From the NCBI GenBank assembly GCA_016650365.1, contig JAENVV010000161.1:1-53647 (forward strand): a stretch of 53,647 nt of DNA, read 5' to 3'. Under the pieces are notes generated by a model. It had not been told where the DNA came from, did no database searches, and saw only the letters and a list, made by a program, of their open reading frames with translations. A program made the translations under genes and the position numbers. The stretch's first letter is position 1. Every line of letters begins with the position of its first letter. This stretch comes from Acidimicrobiia bacterium (GTDB taxonomy: Bacteria; Actinomycetota; Acidimicrobiia; Spongiisociales; JAENVV01). Below are positions 9,052 through 16,617 of this stretch, one piece after another.

Positions 9052-9509
9052 GGTCTTACCTCTACTCTCTGGTGTAAACGTTCGAGCAGACCTGGCCACT
9101 CGGCAGCAAAAAACTTGGCGACTTCTTCCAATTCGGTAACCCGTTCCGGTCGAATATTGGGAATCACAGCCGAGCCGGCCTCGGCCAACGCCCGCATCTG
9201 GACGATTCGGACAAGTTCAGTATCCATCGACCGGGACCAAACATGGTCGGGGAGCTGATAGAAGCTCGCCCGACTGCCGGAGAACGTCACGCGCTCAACC
9301 AGCCCGAGCTGTTCCAGAAGCCGGACTTGGGTCGAGATGGATCCGGCGCTCGCACCGAGGTTCGTGCGGAGTCCCGCTGCCGACTGGTGTGGCGGATCAC
9401 AGATCATCAGCCAGCCCAGGATGCGCCCGGCAGTTCGCCCCATCGAGAGAGACTCCCAGAACCGACCGACCCGCTCCACATAGTCGGATTGCGCATCGGT
9501 GATATTCAT
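9048..9509 (-). CDS. GbsR/MarR-type winged-helix regulator of the ABC operon
   Basis: A 153-residue DNA-binding protein. The N-terminal helix YVERVGRFWESLSMGRTAGR and the following ILGWLMICDPP are hallmark features of the GbsR branch of MarR-like regulators. A helix-turn-helix follows (LGASAGSISTQVRLLEQLGL), then a wing (VTFSGSRASFYQL). The C-terminal helical part probably dimerises and binds the effector. It is the first gene of the regulator-ATPase-permease operon, with a four-base overlap to the ATPase. Autoregulation is therefore likely, helped by an inverted repeat just upstream of its start (9514-9529). The effector is unknown, possibly the exported compound. Confidence 0.85.
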   Translation of the reverse strand: MNITDAQSDYVERVGRFWESLSMGRTAGRILGWLMICDPPHQSAAGLRTNLGASAGSISTQVRLLEQLGLVERVTFSGSRASFYQLPDHVWSRSMDTELVRIVQMRALAEAGSAVIPNIRPERVTELEEVAKFFAAEWPGLLERLHQRVEVRP

Positions 9510-9513
9510 ACAT

Positions 9514-9529
9514 TTCAGCTTACTCTGAA
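9514..9529. promoter_or_regulatory. inverted repeat, candidate operator of the GbsR-type regulator
   Basis: The repeat TTCAG-N6-CTGAA ends five bases before the regulator start codon (9509). A further TTCAG, read on the minus strand, lies at 9534-9538, so three half-sites sit next to each other. Position and symmetry fit an autoregulatory operator, but no binding is shown by sequence alone. Confidence 0.4.
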
Positions 9530-9692
9530 GCTACTGAACAAACCGCTGGTCCGCGTGTAGATTTCCGCGGACCGGCCGACACACACTCAGCGAGAAGGGT
9601 TAAAAAGATCGCCAGAGGCTTGCCAATCGGTTATCCCCCACTTATCGCAAGCGTCGGCATTGTGTCATGAGACAAAGGGAAGGTAATTGGAC

Positions 9693-9965
9693 ATGAAGGT
9701 TTGGATCGATCCGGTTCTCTGCACAGGGGCAGGGACCTGCGAACAGATCGCCCCTGAGGTATTTGTGGGTCGCTCCGACGGTTTATGGGCTGTCAAAGAA
9801 GACGCGGCCTTCTTCGGGAGTACCACAATCTTTGACGGTCTCGTCGGTGAGGGCCATGGTCCCGAAGGCGACGCCGGAATCGCCCGTGTCCCCGAACATC
9901 TCGTCGAGGACGTCATCGACGCTGCCGAGATGTGTCCGGCCGAGTGCATCTATCTGGAGGTCTAG
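9693..9965 (+). CDS. small single-cluster ferredoxin (probably 3Fe-4S)
   Basis: A 90-residue cytoplasmic electron carrier. The cluster ligands are visible as CTGAGTC near the N-terminus (C-x5-C, Cys10 and Cys16) and the C-terminal CPAEC pair (about 81 and 85). This resembles the short ferredoxins that feed cytochromes P450 and other oxidoreductases in actinobacteria. The acidic C-terminal half is typical. The start ATG 9693 follows a GGGAAGG ribosome site; a TTG six bases upstream is less likely. It is the first gene of a six-gene operon with three anchored proteins, ApbE and a heme membrane protein, so it may deliver electrons to that membrane system (inference). Confidence 0.85.
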   Translation: MKVWIDPVLCTGAGTCEQIAPEVFVGRSDGLWAVKEDAAFFGSTTIFDGLVGEGHGPEGDAGIARVPEHLVEDVIDAAEMCPAECIYLEV

Positions 9966-9968
9966 ACA

Positions 9969-10718
9969 ATGGCCAAAGGCACGTTTGGAGCGTCTTTCAT
10001 CGCCGGCGTTGTGCTCATTCCGGCTGCTGCCATCGCTTCGGTGTTCCTCATCGGGAATGCGCCACCGGAAGAACCGATCGCCGCGGTAGTCGACTCAACT
10101 CTTCCGGCCGTGGTGGCTCAGGCGGAAGTTGTGCCCCCGCAACCATTCCTCTCGGACCTTGACATCTGGACAGCCTGCGTGCCAGATGCTGCAGCCCTCA
10201 TCGAGAAGGAGACCGCCGGCACCATCACCCCGGTTGAAGACGCAGCTCTTGATGCACTCCGCGAGATCTGCGCCCAGGAAGGAATGCCGCTCGACGGACC
10301 GCCGGCTCCGCCCCCAATCTCCCGAACCGTCTATGTCAACGGGCCTGCTCCGGTAACGTCCGCTGCGCCTGTTGTGGCAGTTGCTGCCACAGACGAACCT
10401 CCCACCGATACCACCACTACTACTGCGGCGGATACAACCACATCCACAGTCGTCGCAGCAGCTGACACCACAACGACCACGGTCGCCGGACAACCGCCGG
10501 CCATCTCGACCCAGTTTCTCGCCGCCCGCGCCGATGCCGTGACGGCCATCGATGCGGCGGTTGCTGCCAACGGTGAGGGCGACAAGATTGAGGAAGCCCG
10601 ACGGCAACTGGCCGAGGCGGATTCGAAAGCTGCCCAAGGCGACTATTGGGGAGCGCTTGAGAAGGCGCAAGAGGCTGAGAAGAACGCCAAAGAAGCGATC
10701 AGCGAAAGGCAGGGCTAG
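9969..10718 (+). CDS. membrane-anchored protein with Cys pair, Thr-rich linker and helical C-terminus
   Basis: Unrecognised family, 249 residues. One N-terminal hydrophobic segment (about 8-29) anchors it, with the rest probably outside. Residues 30-110 hold a short domain with two Cys (about 70 and 101) separated by an acidic helix. A proline stretch and a Thr/Ala linker (about 140-170) follow. Residues 178-249 form a charged, Ala-rich helical region with EARRQLAEADSKAAQGDYWG, resembling a TPR-like or coiled-coil hairpin. The gene begins three bases after the ferredoxin stop and is followed three bases later by the next small gene. The two Cys could form a disulfide outside the cell. No function is assigned. 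Confidence 0.7.
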   Translation: MAKGTFGASFIAGVVLIPAAAIASVFLIGNAPPEEPIAAVVDSTLPAVVAQAEVVPPQPFLSDLDIWTACVPDAAALIEKETAGTITPVEDAALDALREICAQEGMPLDGPPAPPPISRTVYVNGPAPVTSAAPVVAVAATDEPPTDTTTTTAADTTTSTVVAAADTTTTTVAGQPPAISTQFLAARADAVTAIDAAVAANGEGDKIEEARRQLAEADSKAAQGDYWGALEKAQEAEKNAKEAISERQG

Positions 10719-10721
10719 CCA

Positions 10722-11069
10722 ATGCGACACGTCTTGCTGATTGTCGTCGCCCTGATCGTGGCCGGACTGGGAGCATTCCCGGTTATGAGTCTGTTGGCCG
10801 CAGAACCCGATCCGGCTATGGATGGATCGCTCGAACAGGTCACCGCCGAGGCTCCAACCACAACGATCGTCGAGGTCGTCGCCGTGGCTCCGCCTGAGAC
10901 AACCCCTGTGGGGGACCTGACTGGTTCGGTTTCGAAAGTACTCGAACTTCGGGGCTCAGCGCAGGATCTTGGCGTCGACGAACTCGACAATACGCTACCT
11001 GACGCCGTTGCGCGACTCCTCATCGACCGAGACGCCGTCCTGGTCATCGCCGAACCGGTGACCCCATGA
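10722..11069 (+). CDS. small membrane-anchored protein, function unknown
   Basis: A 115-residue product with a clear N-terminal hydrophobic segment (about 3-27), then a Thr/Val/Pro-rich linker (40-65) and a small C-terminal domain (about 66-115) ending in VLVIAEPVTP. I do not recognise the domain. Its stop overlaps the start of the next gene by four bases (ATGA 11066-11069), and it follows the previous stop by three bases, so it is certainly co-transcribed with ApbE and the heme protein. The segment GDLTGSVS faintly recalls flavinylation sites but lacks the Ala-Thr end. I do not claim it as one. Confidence 0.65.
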   Translation: MRHVLLIVVALIVAGLGAFPVMSLLAAEPDPAMDGSLEQVTAEAPTTTIVEVVAVAPPETTPVGDLTGSVSKVLELRGSAQDLGVDELDNTLPDAVARLLIDRDAVLVIAEPVTP

Positions 11070-11569
11070 CGATGTTCCTCAAATGCCTCTTCCCATCTCG
11101 ATGGGCCCATATTTTGGCCTGGACGACCGCGGCGCTCGCTTGGGCAACCAGTGTGCTCGCTTTTCAATCCCTGGCCCCCGATACGTCGAACGCCGAGGCT
11201 CCGGATCCGACGACCACTCCGAGTACCGTACCGACGAGCGAGACCACTGCGGTCCCGGCCATGCCGGACAAGGGACTCACCATCCTCCGGTATTCGCCAG
11301 TGGCGCCTCCGCCGCCGGAGGTCATTACCCGGACCGTCGTTGTTGCCAGTTCATCGGCCGGCACCGCCAGCTCAGGCAGTGTTAGCTCGGGTGGATCCAA
11401 AACCAGTTCAGGTGGCACCTCGGGTGGCACCGGTGGGGGAGGTGGCGGCGTAAGCACACAGCCTCCCACTGCGCCTCCTCCCCCACCGCCACCAGCCGCA
11501 GCGCCGGCACCAGCACCTGCTCCTGCGCCGGCACCACCAACCACCGTTCCCCCGTCTGCTGGGTCGTGA
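11066..11569 (+). CDS. membrane-anchored low-complexity Gly/Pro/Ala protein
   Basis: A 167-residue product with one N-terminal hydrophobic segment (about 14-33). The rest is low complexity: a Thr/Pro part (43-64), a short ordered stretch ending VITRTVVVAS, a Ser/Gly run (about 95-128), a Pro run (about 136-143) and alternating Ala-Pro repeats before a Pro-rich end. No catalytic domain is visible. It may span the wall or act as a flexible arm in an envelope complex (inference). Its GTGA junction with apbE (11566-11569) shows translational coupling. Confidence 0.62.
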   Translation: MTMFLKCLFPSRWAHILAWTTAALAWATSVLAFQSLAPDTSNAEAPDPTTTPSTVPTSETTAVPAMPDKGLTILRYSPVAPPPPEVITRTVVVASSSAGTASSGSVSSGGSKTSSGGTSGGTGGGGGGVSTQPPTAPPPPPPPAAAPAPAPAPAPAPPTTVPPSAGS

Positions 11570-12411
11570 TCCAGGTCCAGTTCCGGGCGATGGGAACCGA
11601 TGTCACCGTGGTGGCTCAGAACGACGGTGACATCGATTCGACCCGGCATTGGTTCGAATCTGCCGAACAAATATGCAGCAGGTTCAGGCCAGACAGTGAA
11701 CTCAGCCAGGTCAATGATCAACAGGAAGAGCGCGTGCAGCTGTCGCCGGTTCTCGGTGCCGTGATGCGAGAGGCTCAGGATGCCAGGCGCCGCACCGACG
11801 GTCTCGTCGACGTTGGGATCGGTTCAGCCGTCAAAGCCTGGGGCTACGACCGGACGTTTATCGAGGTTGCCGATCTGAAACAAGCACCAGCCAGGCAGCA
11901 GGTCCCGGCTTGGTCCATTACCGGGGATCGCCTCAACCGACCTGAGCCAATCCTGTTCGATCTTGGTGGGATCGCCAAGGGTTGGTCTTGTGACATCGCT
12001 GTCGAACGCGGCATGGCGGCGATCGTTTCGGCGGGCGGAGACGTCCGATCGTCCCACCCGCAAGCCATTGTTCCCATCGCCGACCCGTGGGGGAACATCA
12101 TTACCGAAGTCCAGCTGGGCGTCGGAGCGCTGGCCACCAGTTCCACAACCCGGCGGCGCTGGAAAGTCGGCAAGGGCGAAGCGCATCATCTCATCGACCC
12201 GCGTACCGCATCACCGGCCGACTCACCAATCCTCAGCGCTACTGTCCTGGCTGAAACCGCCGCCCGGGCGGAAGCCGGGGCTAAAGCCGTCCTTCTGCTT
12301 GGTGCCGAGGGATTGGCCTGGGCGGATCGCTGCTCCTGGCTATCGGGAGCGCTCGTCGTATGGAACGACGGATCGGTGTACGCAACCTCACAAATAAAGC
12401 AGGCAGCATGA
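11566..12411 (+). CDS. apbE: ApbE-family FAD:protein FMN transferase
   Basis: An enzyme that cleaves FAD and attaches FMN through a phosphoester to a Thr/Ser of a target protein (family knowledge). The 281-residue product has the expected motifs in order: RAMGTDVTVV (7-16), SRFRPDSELSQVN, DGLVDVGIGSAVKAWGYD, LFDLGGIAKGW (substrate-binding Gly-rich loop), VSAGGDVRSS, GALATSSTTRRRW, HHLIDPRT and AETAARAEAGAKA. It starts with GTG at 11566, coupled to the preceding gene. No signal peptide or lipobox is present, so it would work in the cytoplasm unless exported another way. No standard FMN-binding target domain is encoded nearby, which makes its substrate an open question. Confidence 0.9.
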   Translation: MIQVQFRAMGTDVTVVAQNDGDIDSTRHWFESAEQICSRFRPDSELSQVNDQQEERVQLSPVLGAVMREAQDARRRTDGLVDVGIGSAVKAWGYDRTFIEVADLKQAPARQQVPAWSITGDRLNRPEPILFDLGGIAKGWSCDIAVERGMAAIVSAGGDVRSSHPQAIVPIADPWGNIITEVQLGVGALATSSTTRRRWKVGKGEAHHLIDPRTASPADSPILSATVLAETAARAEAGAKAVLLLGAEGLAWADRCSWLSGALVVWNDGSVYATSQIKQAA

Positions 12412-13052
12412 ATTTCGAATGGATGGCAATCCGCGGCTCGGGGCTGGTGGCCTATGCCCTCCTCTCGGCCGCGACGATCTGGGGACTCATGGTCTCAACG
12501 AAGGTCATGGGACCGATGCGTGCCAAACAAGTCACGTTCTTCCATGAGTCTCTCTCGATCGGTGCCCTGCTGGCTACCGGCGTTCACATGTGGGCACTCA
12601 AAAATGACGAGTACATCAAGTTTGCCCTTCGCGACCTGTTTGTCCCCGGAGCGGCCACGTGGCGGCCAAACGCCGTCGCGTTCGGAGTTATCGGGTTCTA
12701 CTCGCTGGCAATCATCACCGTCAGCTTCTACATGAAGAAGCTCATCGGCCAGACGGTATGGCGGGCGATACATTTCGGTGCCTTCGGAACCTTCGTCGTC
12801 GCCATGTTGCATGGCATCATGGCAGGAACCGACAGCTCCAATCCGTTCGTCTTCGGACTGTATATCGCCACCGGGGCGATGGTAATCATGCTTCTCATCG
12901 TCCGTTTCGCACAGGCCAGCACTCCAGAACGCGCCCCGCGACCCCGGCCCACCCCTGCTGCGACGGCCGAAGTCAAAGCCGCGAGACCCGAACAGTCCGT
13001 TACGGAACGGATTCGGGCCGAACGAATTCGGGCCGAAACATCTGAGACCTAG
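12408..13052 (+). CDS. ferric-reductase-like di-heme membrane protein
   Basis: A 214-residue membrane protein with about five helices. It has two bis-His pairs in the spacing used to bind stacked b hemes: HESLSIGALLATGVH in one helix and HFGAFGTFVVAMLH in another. This matches the ferric-reductase-like transmembrane domain (FRD). There is no FAD/NAD(P)H domain, so electrons must come from another protein. The start ATG 12408 overlaps the ApbE stop (ATGA); an upstream in-frame ATG at 12360 lies inside apbE. The cytoplasmic tail is Pro-rich and ends in repeated RIRAE units. Context suggests a transmembrane electron conduit working with the flavin transferase and ferredoxin of the operon. Confidence 0.85.
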   Translation: MNFEWMAIRGSGLVAYALLSAATIWGLMVSTKVMGPMRAKQVTFFHESLSIGALLATGVHMWALKNDEYIKFALRDLFVPGAATWRPNAVAFGVIGFYSLAIITVSFYMKKLIGQTVWRAIHFGAFGTFVVAMLHGIMAGTDSSNPFVFGLYIATGAMVIMLLIVRFAQASTPERAPRPRPTPAATAEVKAARPEQSVTERIRAERIRAETSET

Positions 13053-13078
13053 ACACCTGCAGCAACAGAACCCGGGAT

Positions 13079-14359
13079 CTAAGCGACCAGAGGAAGGCGA
13101 ACTTCGATCCGGGCACCGCCAAGCGACTGGCTGGATCCAATCGAAACCGATCCCCCAGCCCCTTCAGCGGTTGAGCGGACGATATCGAGGCCGAGTCCGG
13201 TTGACGATGACCCCGACGACCCTCTGCCGAGAACCGCGGTTGGCCCGAATCCCGGCCCACCATCCTCGAAGGTGAGGTAACTGTTCTGCCGATCTCTTCT
13301 GAGCGTAACGGCCAAAGGGGATCCACCAAACGAGTGGGCAAACACATTGTCGAACAGCACATCAATCATCGCCTCGAGATCGTGTTCGACCGATCGAACC
13401 ATCGCCTCGTCTGCGCCTATGGAGACCGTCACCTCCCGCCCCTGTTCTCGGGCGAGGGGCGCCCAGAAAGCCACTCTCTCGGTCAGCACCGCTGCGAAGT
13501 CACTCACCGAGTCGGGACTCACCGGATGGAGTGAGTGGCGGATCAGGAAATCTACGGTCCGTTCGAGGATGTCCAGGTCCTCCCATACTCTCGTCATGGC
13601 CGGGGAGTCCTCCACTCCGTCCATGTCGAGACGCAGAGCCGTGATTGGCGTTCGAAGACGATGAGATAGATCCGCAGCAGCATCACGCTCTCGCTGGACC
13701 AACCGACTAATCCGTTCGGCCAGGCGATTGAATTCGATGGCCGCTTCCTGAATCTCGTGGGGTCCGGCTGGTTCGATTCTGACCGATAGGTCGCCTTCAC
13801 CGAGTAGAGCCGCCGAGTCGGCGAGAGCCTGAACCGGACCGATAATCGACCGACCGAGGATTGCGGCCGCCACGACACCGAGTGCCACGAGCGTTACGGC
13901 CACACCCGCTAGAACCTCCCAGGATTGCATGACGCCTTCGCTCAGGGCGGCTTCGCTCACCACGACTCGAACAACAACCGTTTCGCCATCCTCCTGAATG
14001 ACCGGGGTATAGATGATCTGATCTCCACCGACCGCGGTACGAAACGCGGTACCGGTTATCGCCAGGGTCGGACTCTCCCCCGGCAGTAGTTCGCCACCCA
14101 CCACTGACCCGTCGGGAAGAATCAGAGAGGTGGAAAGTTTGCCGCCACTTGTCGGGGCAATCGCTTTGGAAGCTTCAACCACCCCCCGATCGGGCGTCAG
14201 AGTGGCGATAACCCGGGCGATGTCCTGGGCCTGACGTTCACCGGCGGCCAGGGCCCGGTCCTGGGCGAGGTCGCGGACCAGAAAGGCAAGAGGAATGACA
14301 AACGACAGAGCCACCATCAACGAAATGGCGACGGCCAGCAGAACTAGCCGGCGCCTCAT
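13079..14359 (-). CDS. sensor histidine kinase of a two-component system
   Basis: A 426-residue kinase with TM1 at about 5-28, an extracytoplasmic sensor domain (29-146), TM2 at about 147-169, and a HAMP linker (about 168-220, with GDLSVRIEPAGPHEI). The phosphoacceptor box is DLSHRLRTPIT (His about 233). The ATPase domain contains LFDNVFAHSFGG (N box), FEDGGPGFGP (G1) and SSTGLGLDIV (G2). The start overlaps the stop of the response regulator by four bases (14356-14359). The pair is convergent with the ferredoxin-ApbE-heme operon, and its sensor domain faces the same compartment as those anchored proteins. A regulatory link is plausible but not proven. Confidence 0.92.
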   Translation of the reverse strand: MRRRLVLLAVAISLMVALSFVIPLAFLVRDLAQDRALAAGERQAQDIARVIATLTPDRGVVEASKAIAPTSGGKLSTSLILPDGSVVGGELLPGESPTLAITGTAFRTAVGGDQIIYTPVIQEDGETVVVRVVVSEAALSEGVMQSWEVLAGVAVTLVALGVVAAAILGRSIIGPVQALADSAALLGEGDLSVRIEPAGPHEIQEAAIEFNRLAERISRLVQRERDAAADLSHRLRTPITALRLDMDGVEDSPAMTRVWEDLDILERTVDFLIRHSLHPVSPDSVSDFAAVLTERVAFWAPLAREQGREVTVSIGADEAMVRSVEHDLEAMIDVLFDNVFAHSFGGSPLAVTLRRDRQNSYLTFEDGGPGFGPTAVLGRGSSGSSSTGLGLDIVRSTAEGAGGSVSIGSSQSLGGARIEVRLPLVA

Positions 14360-15039
14360 TCTGCCGGATCCACCAGGCGGACCCCTACACCACGTTCGGT
14401 GTGAATGAACCGGGGGGCGGCGGCCGATTCACCGAGCTTCTTTCGGATCCATGAGAGGTGAACATCGATTGTCTTGTCCGGTCCCCCGTATGGTTGGCGC
14501 CAAACGGCCGCCAGCAACTCCCGTTTACGAATGACCCGGCCGGGACGTTCTGCGAGGTAGGCGAGCAGATCGAACTCTTTGGTCTTCAGGTCGAGCTTCT
14601 CCCCGGCCAGGGTTACCTCGCGTGAGTCAAGATCGATCGTTAGGTCTCCTACCGTCAGCTGTCGGTTCTCTTCGTCCGGCCCCGAGCGACGCAGGACGGC
14701 CCGCAACCGGGCAGCCAGATGGTCGGCAGAAAACGGCTTCGTGACGTAGTCGTCTGCGCCGGCATCAAGCAGACGCACGATGGCCGCCTCTTCATCTCGA
14801 GCGGTAGCAATAATCACCGGAACCGCACTCACTGCTCTTATCATGCGGAGAGCTTGCTCGCCGTCGAGATCGGGTAGGCCGAGGTCCAGGACGACGGCAT
14901 CGAACTCACCCGACACGGCTCGTTCCACGCCGGGCATGGCAGCCTGGCAGGATTCGACCGAGTAGCCGCGGTCCGCCAACCTCATCGCCAACGATTCGCG
15001 GATCCGTTGGTCGTCTTCAACAATCAGTATTTGTGGCAT
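14356..15039 (-). CDS. OmpR-type response regulator
   Basis: A 227-residue regulator. The receiver domain begins MPQILIVEDDQ (acid pocket 8-10), the phosphorylated Asp is at about 52 in VVLDLGLPD, and the conserved Lys is in DDYVTKPFS. The C-terminal winged helix (about 130-227) contains FDLLAYLAERPGRVIRKREL and TIDVHLSWIRKKLGE, typical of OmpR/PhoB regulators. I chose the ATG at 15039; a GTG at 15048 would add three residues. It is upstream of, and coupled to, its kinase. The shared upstream region with the divergent gene at 15153 contains repeated GTTA-type elements (15102-15128) that could be its binding site. Confidence 0.93.
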   Translation of the reverse strand: MPQILIVEDDQRIRESLAMRLADRGYSVESCQAAMPGVERAVSGEFDAVVLDLGLPDLDGEQALRMIRAVSAVPVIIATARDEEAAIVRLLDAGADDYVTKPFSADHLAARLRAVLRRSGPDEENRQLTVGDLTIDLDSREVTLAGEKLDLKTKEFDLLAYLAERPGRVIRKRELLAAVWRQPYGGPDKTIDVHLSWIRKKLGESAAAPRFIHTERGVGVRLVDPAE

Positions 15040-15101
15040 TCCGACCACACGGTACCCATGAACGCGTTCGCAAGCGACGTCGAAGCGGACACTTGTTCGG
15101 T

Positions 15102-15128
15102 GGTTATCAATCCGTTAACCAAGTTACC
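15102..15128. promoter_or_regulatory. repeated GTTAcc elements, candidate response-regulator site
   Basis: GGTTA (15102-15106) and TAACC (15116-15120) form an inverted repeat, and GTTACC follows at 15123-15128, giving direct elements in the short divergent promoter between the response regulator and the Thr-rich protein gene. OmpR-type proteins bind such tandem elements. Assignment is by position only. Confidence 0.35.
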
Positions 15129-15152
15129 GTGAGAACTTGCCATGATGTGGGA

Positions 15153-15764
15153 ATGCGATCACGGATCGGAATCTTAATCGGCTGGATGCTCGTCACCCTC
15201 ACGGCCATCGGCGTCACCTCGGCAGCCGTCGGAAGCGTGCGCGCCAACGTTACGGATTCGGCGTCGCTGGCCTTTCGCGTTCAGGGCGACGAACCGGCGC
15301 CGGAGAGAGATATCCAGGCGACCTTTGATCCCGTTACGTCAAGCACGACCGTCACAGACCCCGATCTTGAGACTTTCAACCCGACCACGTCATCAACGGA
15401 AGCGACCGAGACAGAGCCGCCGGTCTCGACCACCACCACCGTCAGGGTGGCGACGGCCAGCCAGCCGGCAACCACGAATCCGCCGCCCCCCACGAGTTCG
15501 ACAACGACTACGACAACGCCGAGTTCGACGACAGTGGTCAAGACCTACACGGTGGTCGGTGGAACTGTCACTGTCGAAGGCAGCAAGGACCGGGTGACGC
15601 TCCTCGGGGCGGTTCCAAAGCCAGGATTCTCCGCCAAGGAAGAAGAGCGAAGTGACCCACAGCAGGTCGTCGTCAAATTCGAAAGCAGCTCTCATACGTC
15701 GATAATTGTCATCGAATGGAAAGACGGGAAGCTTGTCGAACACGTCGAAGAGGAAAACGATTAA
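15153..15764 (+). CDS. membrane-anchored protein with Thr-rich linker and C-terminal beta domain
   Basis: Unnamed family, 203 residues. The N-terminus MRSRIGILIGWMLVTLTAIG leads into one hydrophobic segment (about 5-27). A Thr/Ser/Pro linker runs from about 50 to 130, and the C-terminal 75 residues look like a small beta domain. They begin KTYTVVGGTVTVEGSKDRV, include AVPKPGFSAKEEE, and end with an acidic tail (HVEEEND). I recall similar domains at the C-terminus of anchored actinobacterial proteins, without a known function. An in-frame start at 15033 is possible, but ATG 15153 sits right before the membrane segment. The gene is divergent from the two-component pair and may be part of its regulon. 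Confidence 0.7.
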   Translation: MRSRIGILIGWMLVTLTAIGVTSAAVGSVRANVTDSASLAFRVQGDEPAPERDIQATFDPVTSSTTVTDPDLETFNPTTSSTEATETEPPVSTTTTVRVATASQPATTNPPPPTSSTTTTTTPSSTTVVKTYTVVGGTVTVEGSKDRVTLLGAVPKPGFSAKEEERSDPQQVVVKFESSSHTSIIVIEWKDGKLVEHVEEEND

Positions 15765-15912
15765 CTGCCGACCATGAACAGTAGCTCTGGCCCATCAACT
15801 CCAATGGTGGAACAGATTTCGAAGACGCCCCTACTCGGGCAGCGTCTCAGAATCTTCCAGGCATCGGCAGGAATTTGGAGCAAGGCTGGGGAAACGGGCG
15901 GAAGCGCCTGAA

Positions 15913-16617
15913 CTAGCCGATCCGCACCGAAATCGGATCGAGCGGGTCGAGAGCGAAGGTGTATTCGGTTCCCGCCACAGCTGGGACCGGCGGAATGACC
16001 GAGCCGGTAATGATCACGTCCCCGGCCCTGAGCAGAAGACCATTGGCCGCCAGCGTATCGGCAACCGTGCGGACCACCGTCGGGTAGCGGCCGGTGATCG
16101 CTTCGAGTTCGTCGGTAGCGGCCACCAGTTCTCCGTCCACCAGAACCCGGGCATTCATCCCCGTGATGTCGAGCCCGGCGCGTGACATATCAGGTTGACC
16201 GAATACGACCGCGGTGTGAAAGATGTTGCCGGCAACAATGCCTTCGACCTCGTCGGGGCCGACCGGCAAGTTGATATTGGCAACCTCAATGGACGGTCCG
16301 ACAGCGGCAATGGCCGCCGCCGCCTCCTGATCCGAAGCACCTGGCCCGAGGTCGTGAGCCAGGTACACGGCTACTTCGAACTCGACTACCCCCCGTTGAT
16401 ACCCGTCGCTGTCGACCGAATCCCCCGATCCGTACACGGTGGCATCCGTCAGGAAGCCGAGCAACGGGGCGGTTATTGCCATGAGCTCCAACGAGGCCGG
16501 GGCACCGAAGCCGACCTTCCAACCAACACTCCTGGCTCCATTGGCGAGCATCGCGCGGCGTTTGGGAATCTGCCGTTCGAGCCCGGCCGAAACCCGGGGA
16601 TCTTCCCACGGGTTCAC
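15913..16617 (-). CDS. 2-keto-4-pentenoate hydratase / FAH-family enzyme
   Basis: A 234-residue enzyme of the fumarylacetoacetate-hydrolase superfamily, closest in layout to 2-oxopent-4-enoate hydratases. Visible features are GWKVGFGAPA (about 32-41), the metal-binding segment VEFEVAVYL (about 77-85), a PSIEVANINL stretch and the C-terminal LRAGDVIITGSVIPPVPA. It would add water to, or split, a 2-oxo acid in a catabolic pathway. The start is GTG at 16617, whose GTGA overlaps the cupin stop. The operon order is dehydrogenase, cupin, hydratase. At 234 residues it is slightly short compared with MhpD-type enzymes (about 260). Confidence 0.8.
   Translation of the reverse strand: MNPWEDPRVSAGLERQIPKRRAMLANGARSVGWKVGFGAPASLELMAITAPLLGFLTDATVYGSGDSVDSDGYQRGVVEFEVAVYLAHDLGPGASDQEAAAAIAAVGPSIEVANINLPVGPDEVEGIVAGNIFHTAVVFGQPDMSRAGLDITGMNARVLVDGELVAATDELEAITGRYPTVVRTVADTLAANGLLLRAGDVIITGSVIPPVPAVAGTEYTFALDPLDPISVRIG

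Noticed and set aside
10722-11069. GDLTGSVS as an ApbE flavinylation site
   Set aside because: The spacing and the final Ala-Thr of the known consensus are missing, so I do not call it.
11380-11560. Short repeats in DNA as a possible CRISPR or minisatellite
   Set aside because: They are codon-level repeats of Gly, Pro and Ala-Pro inside a coding sequence, without spacers.
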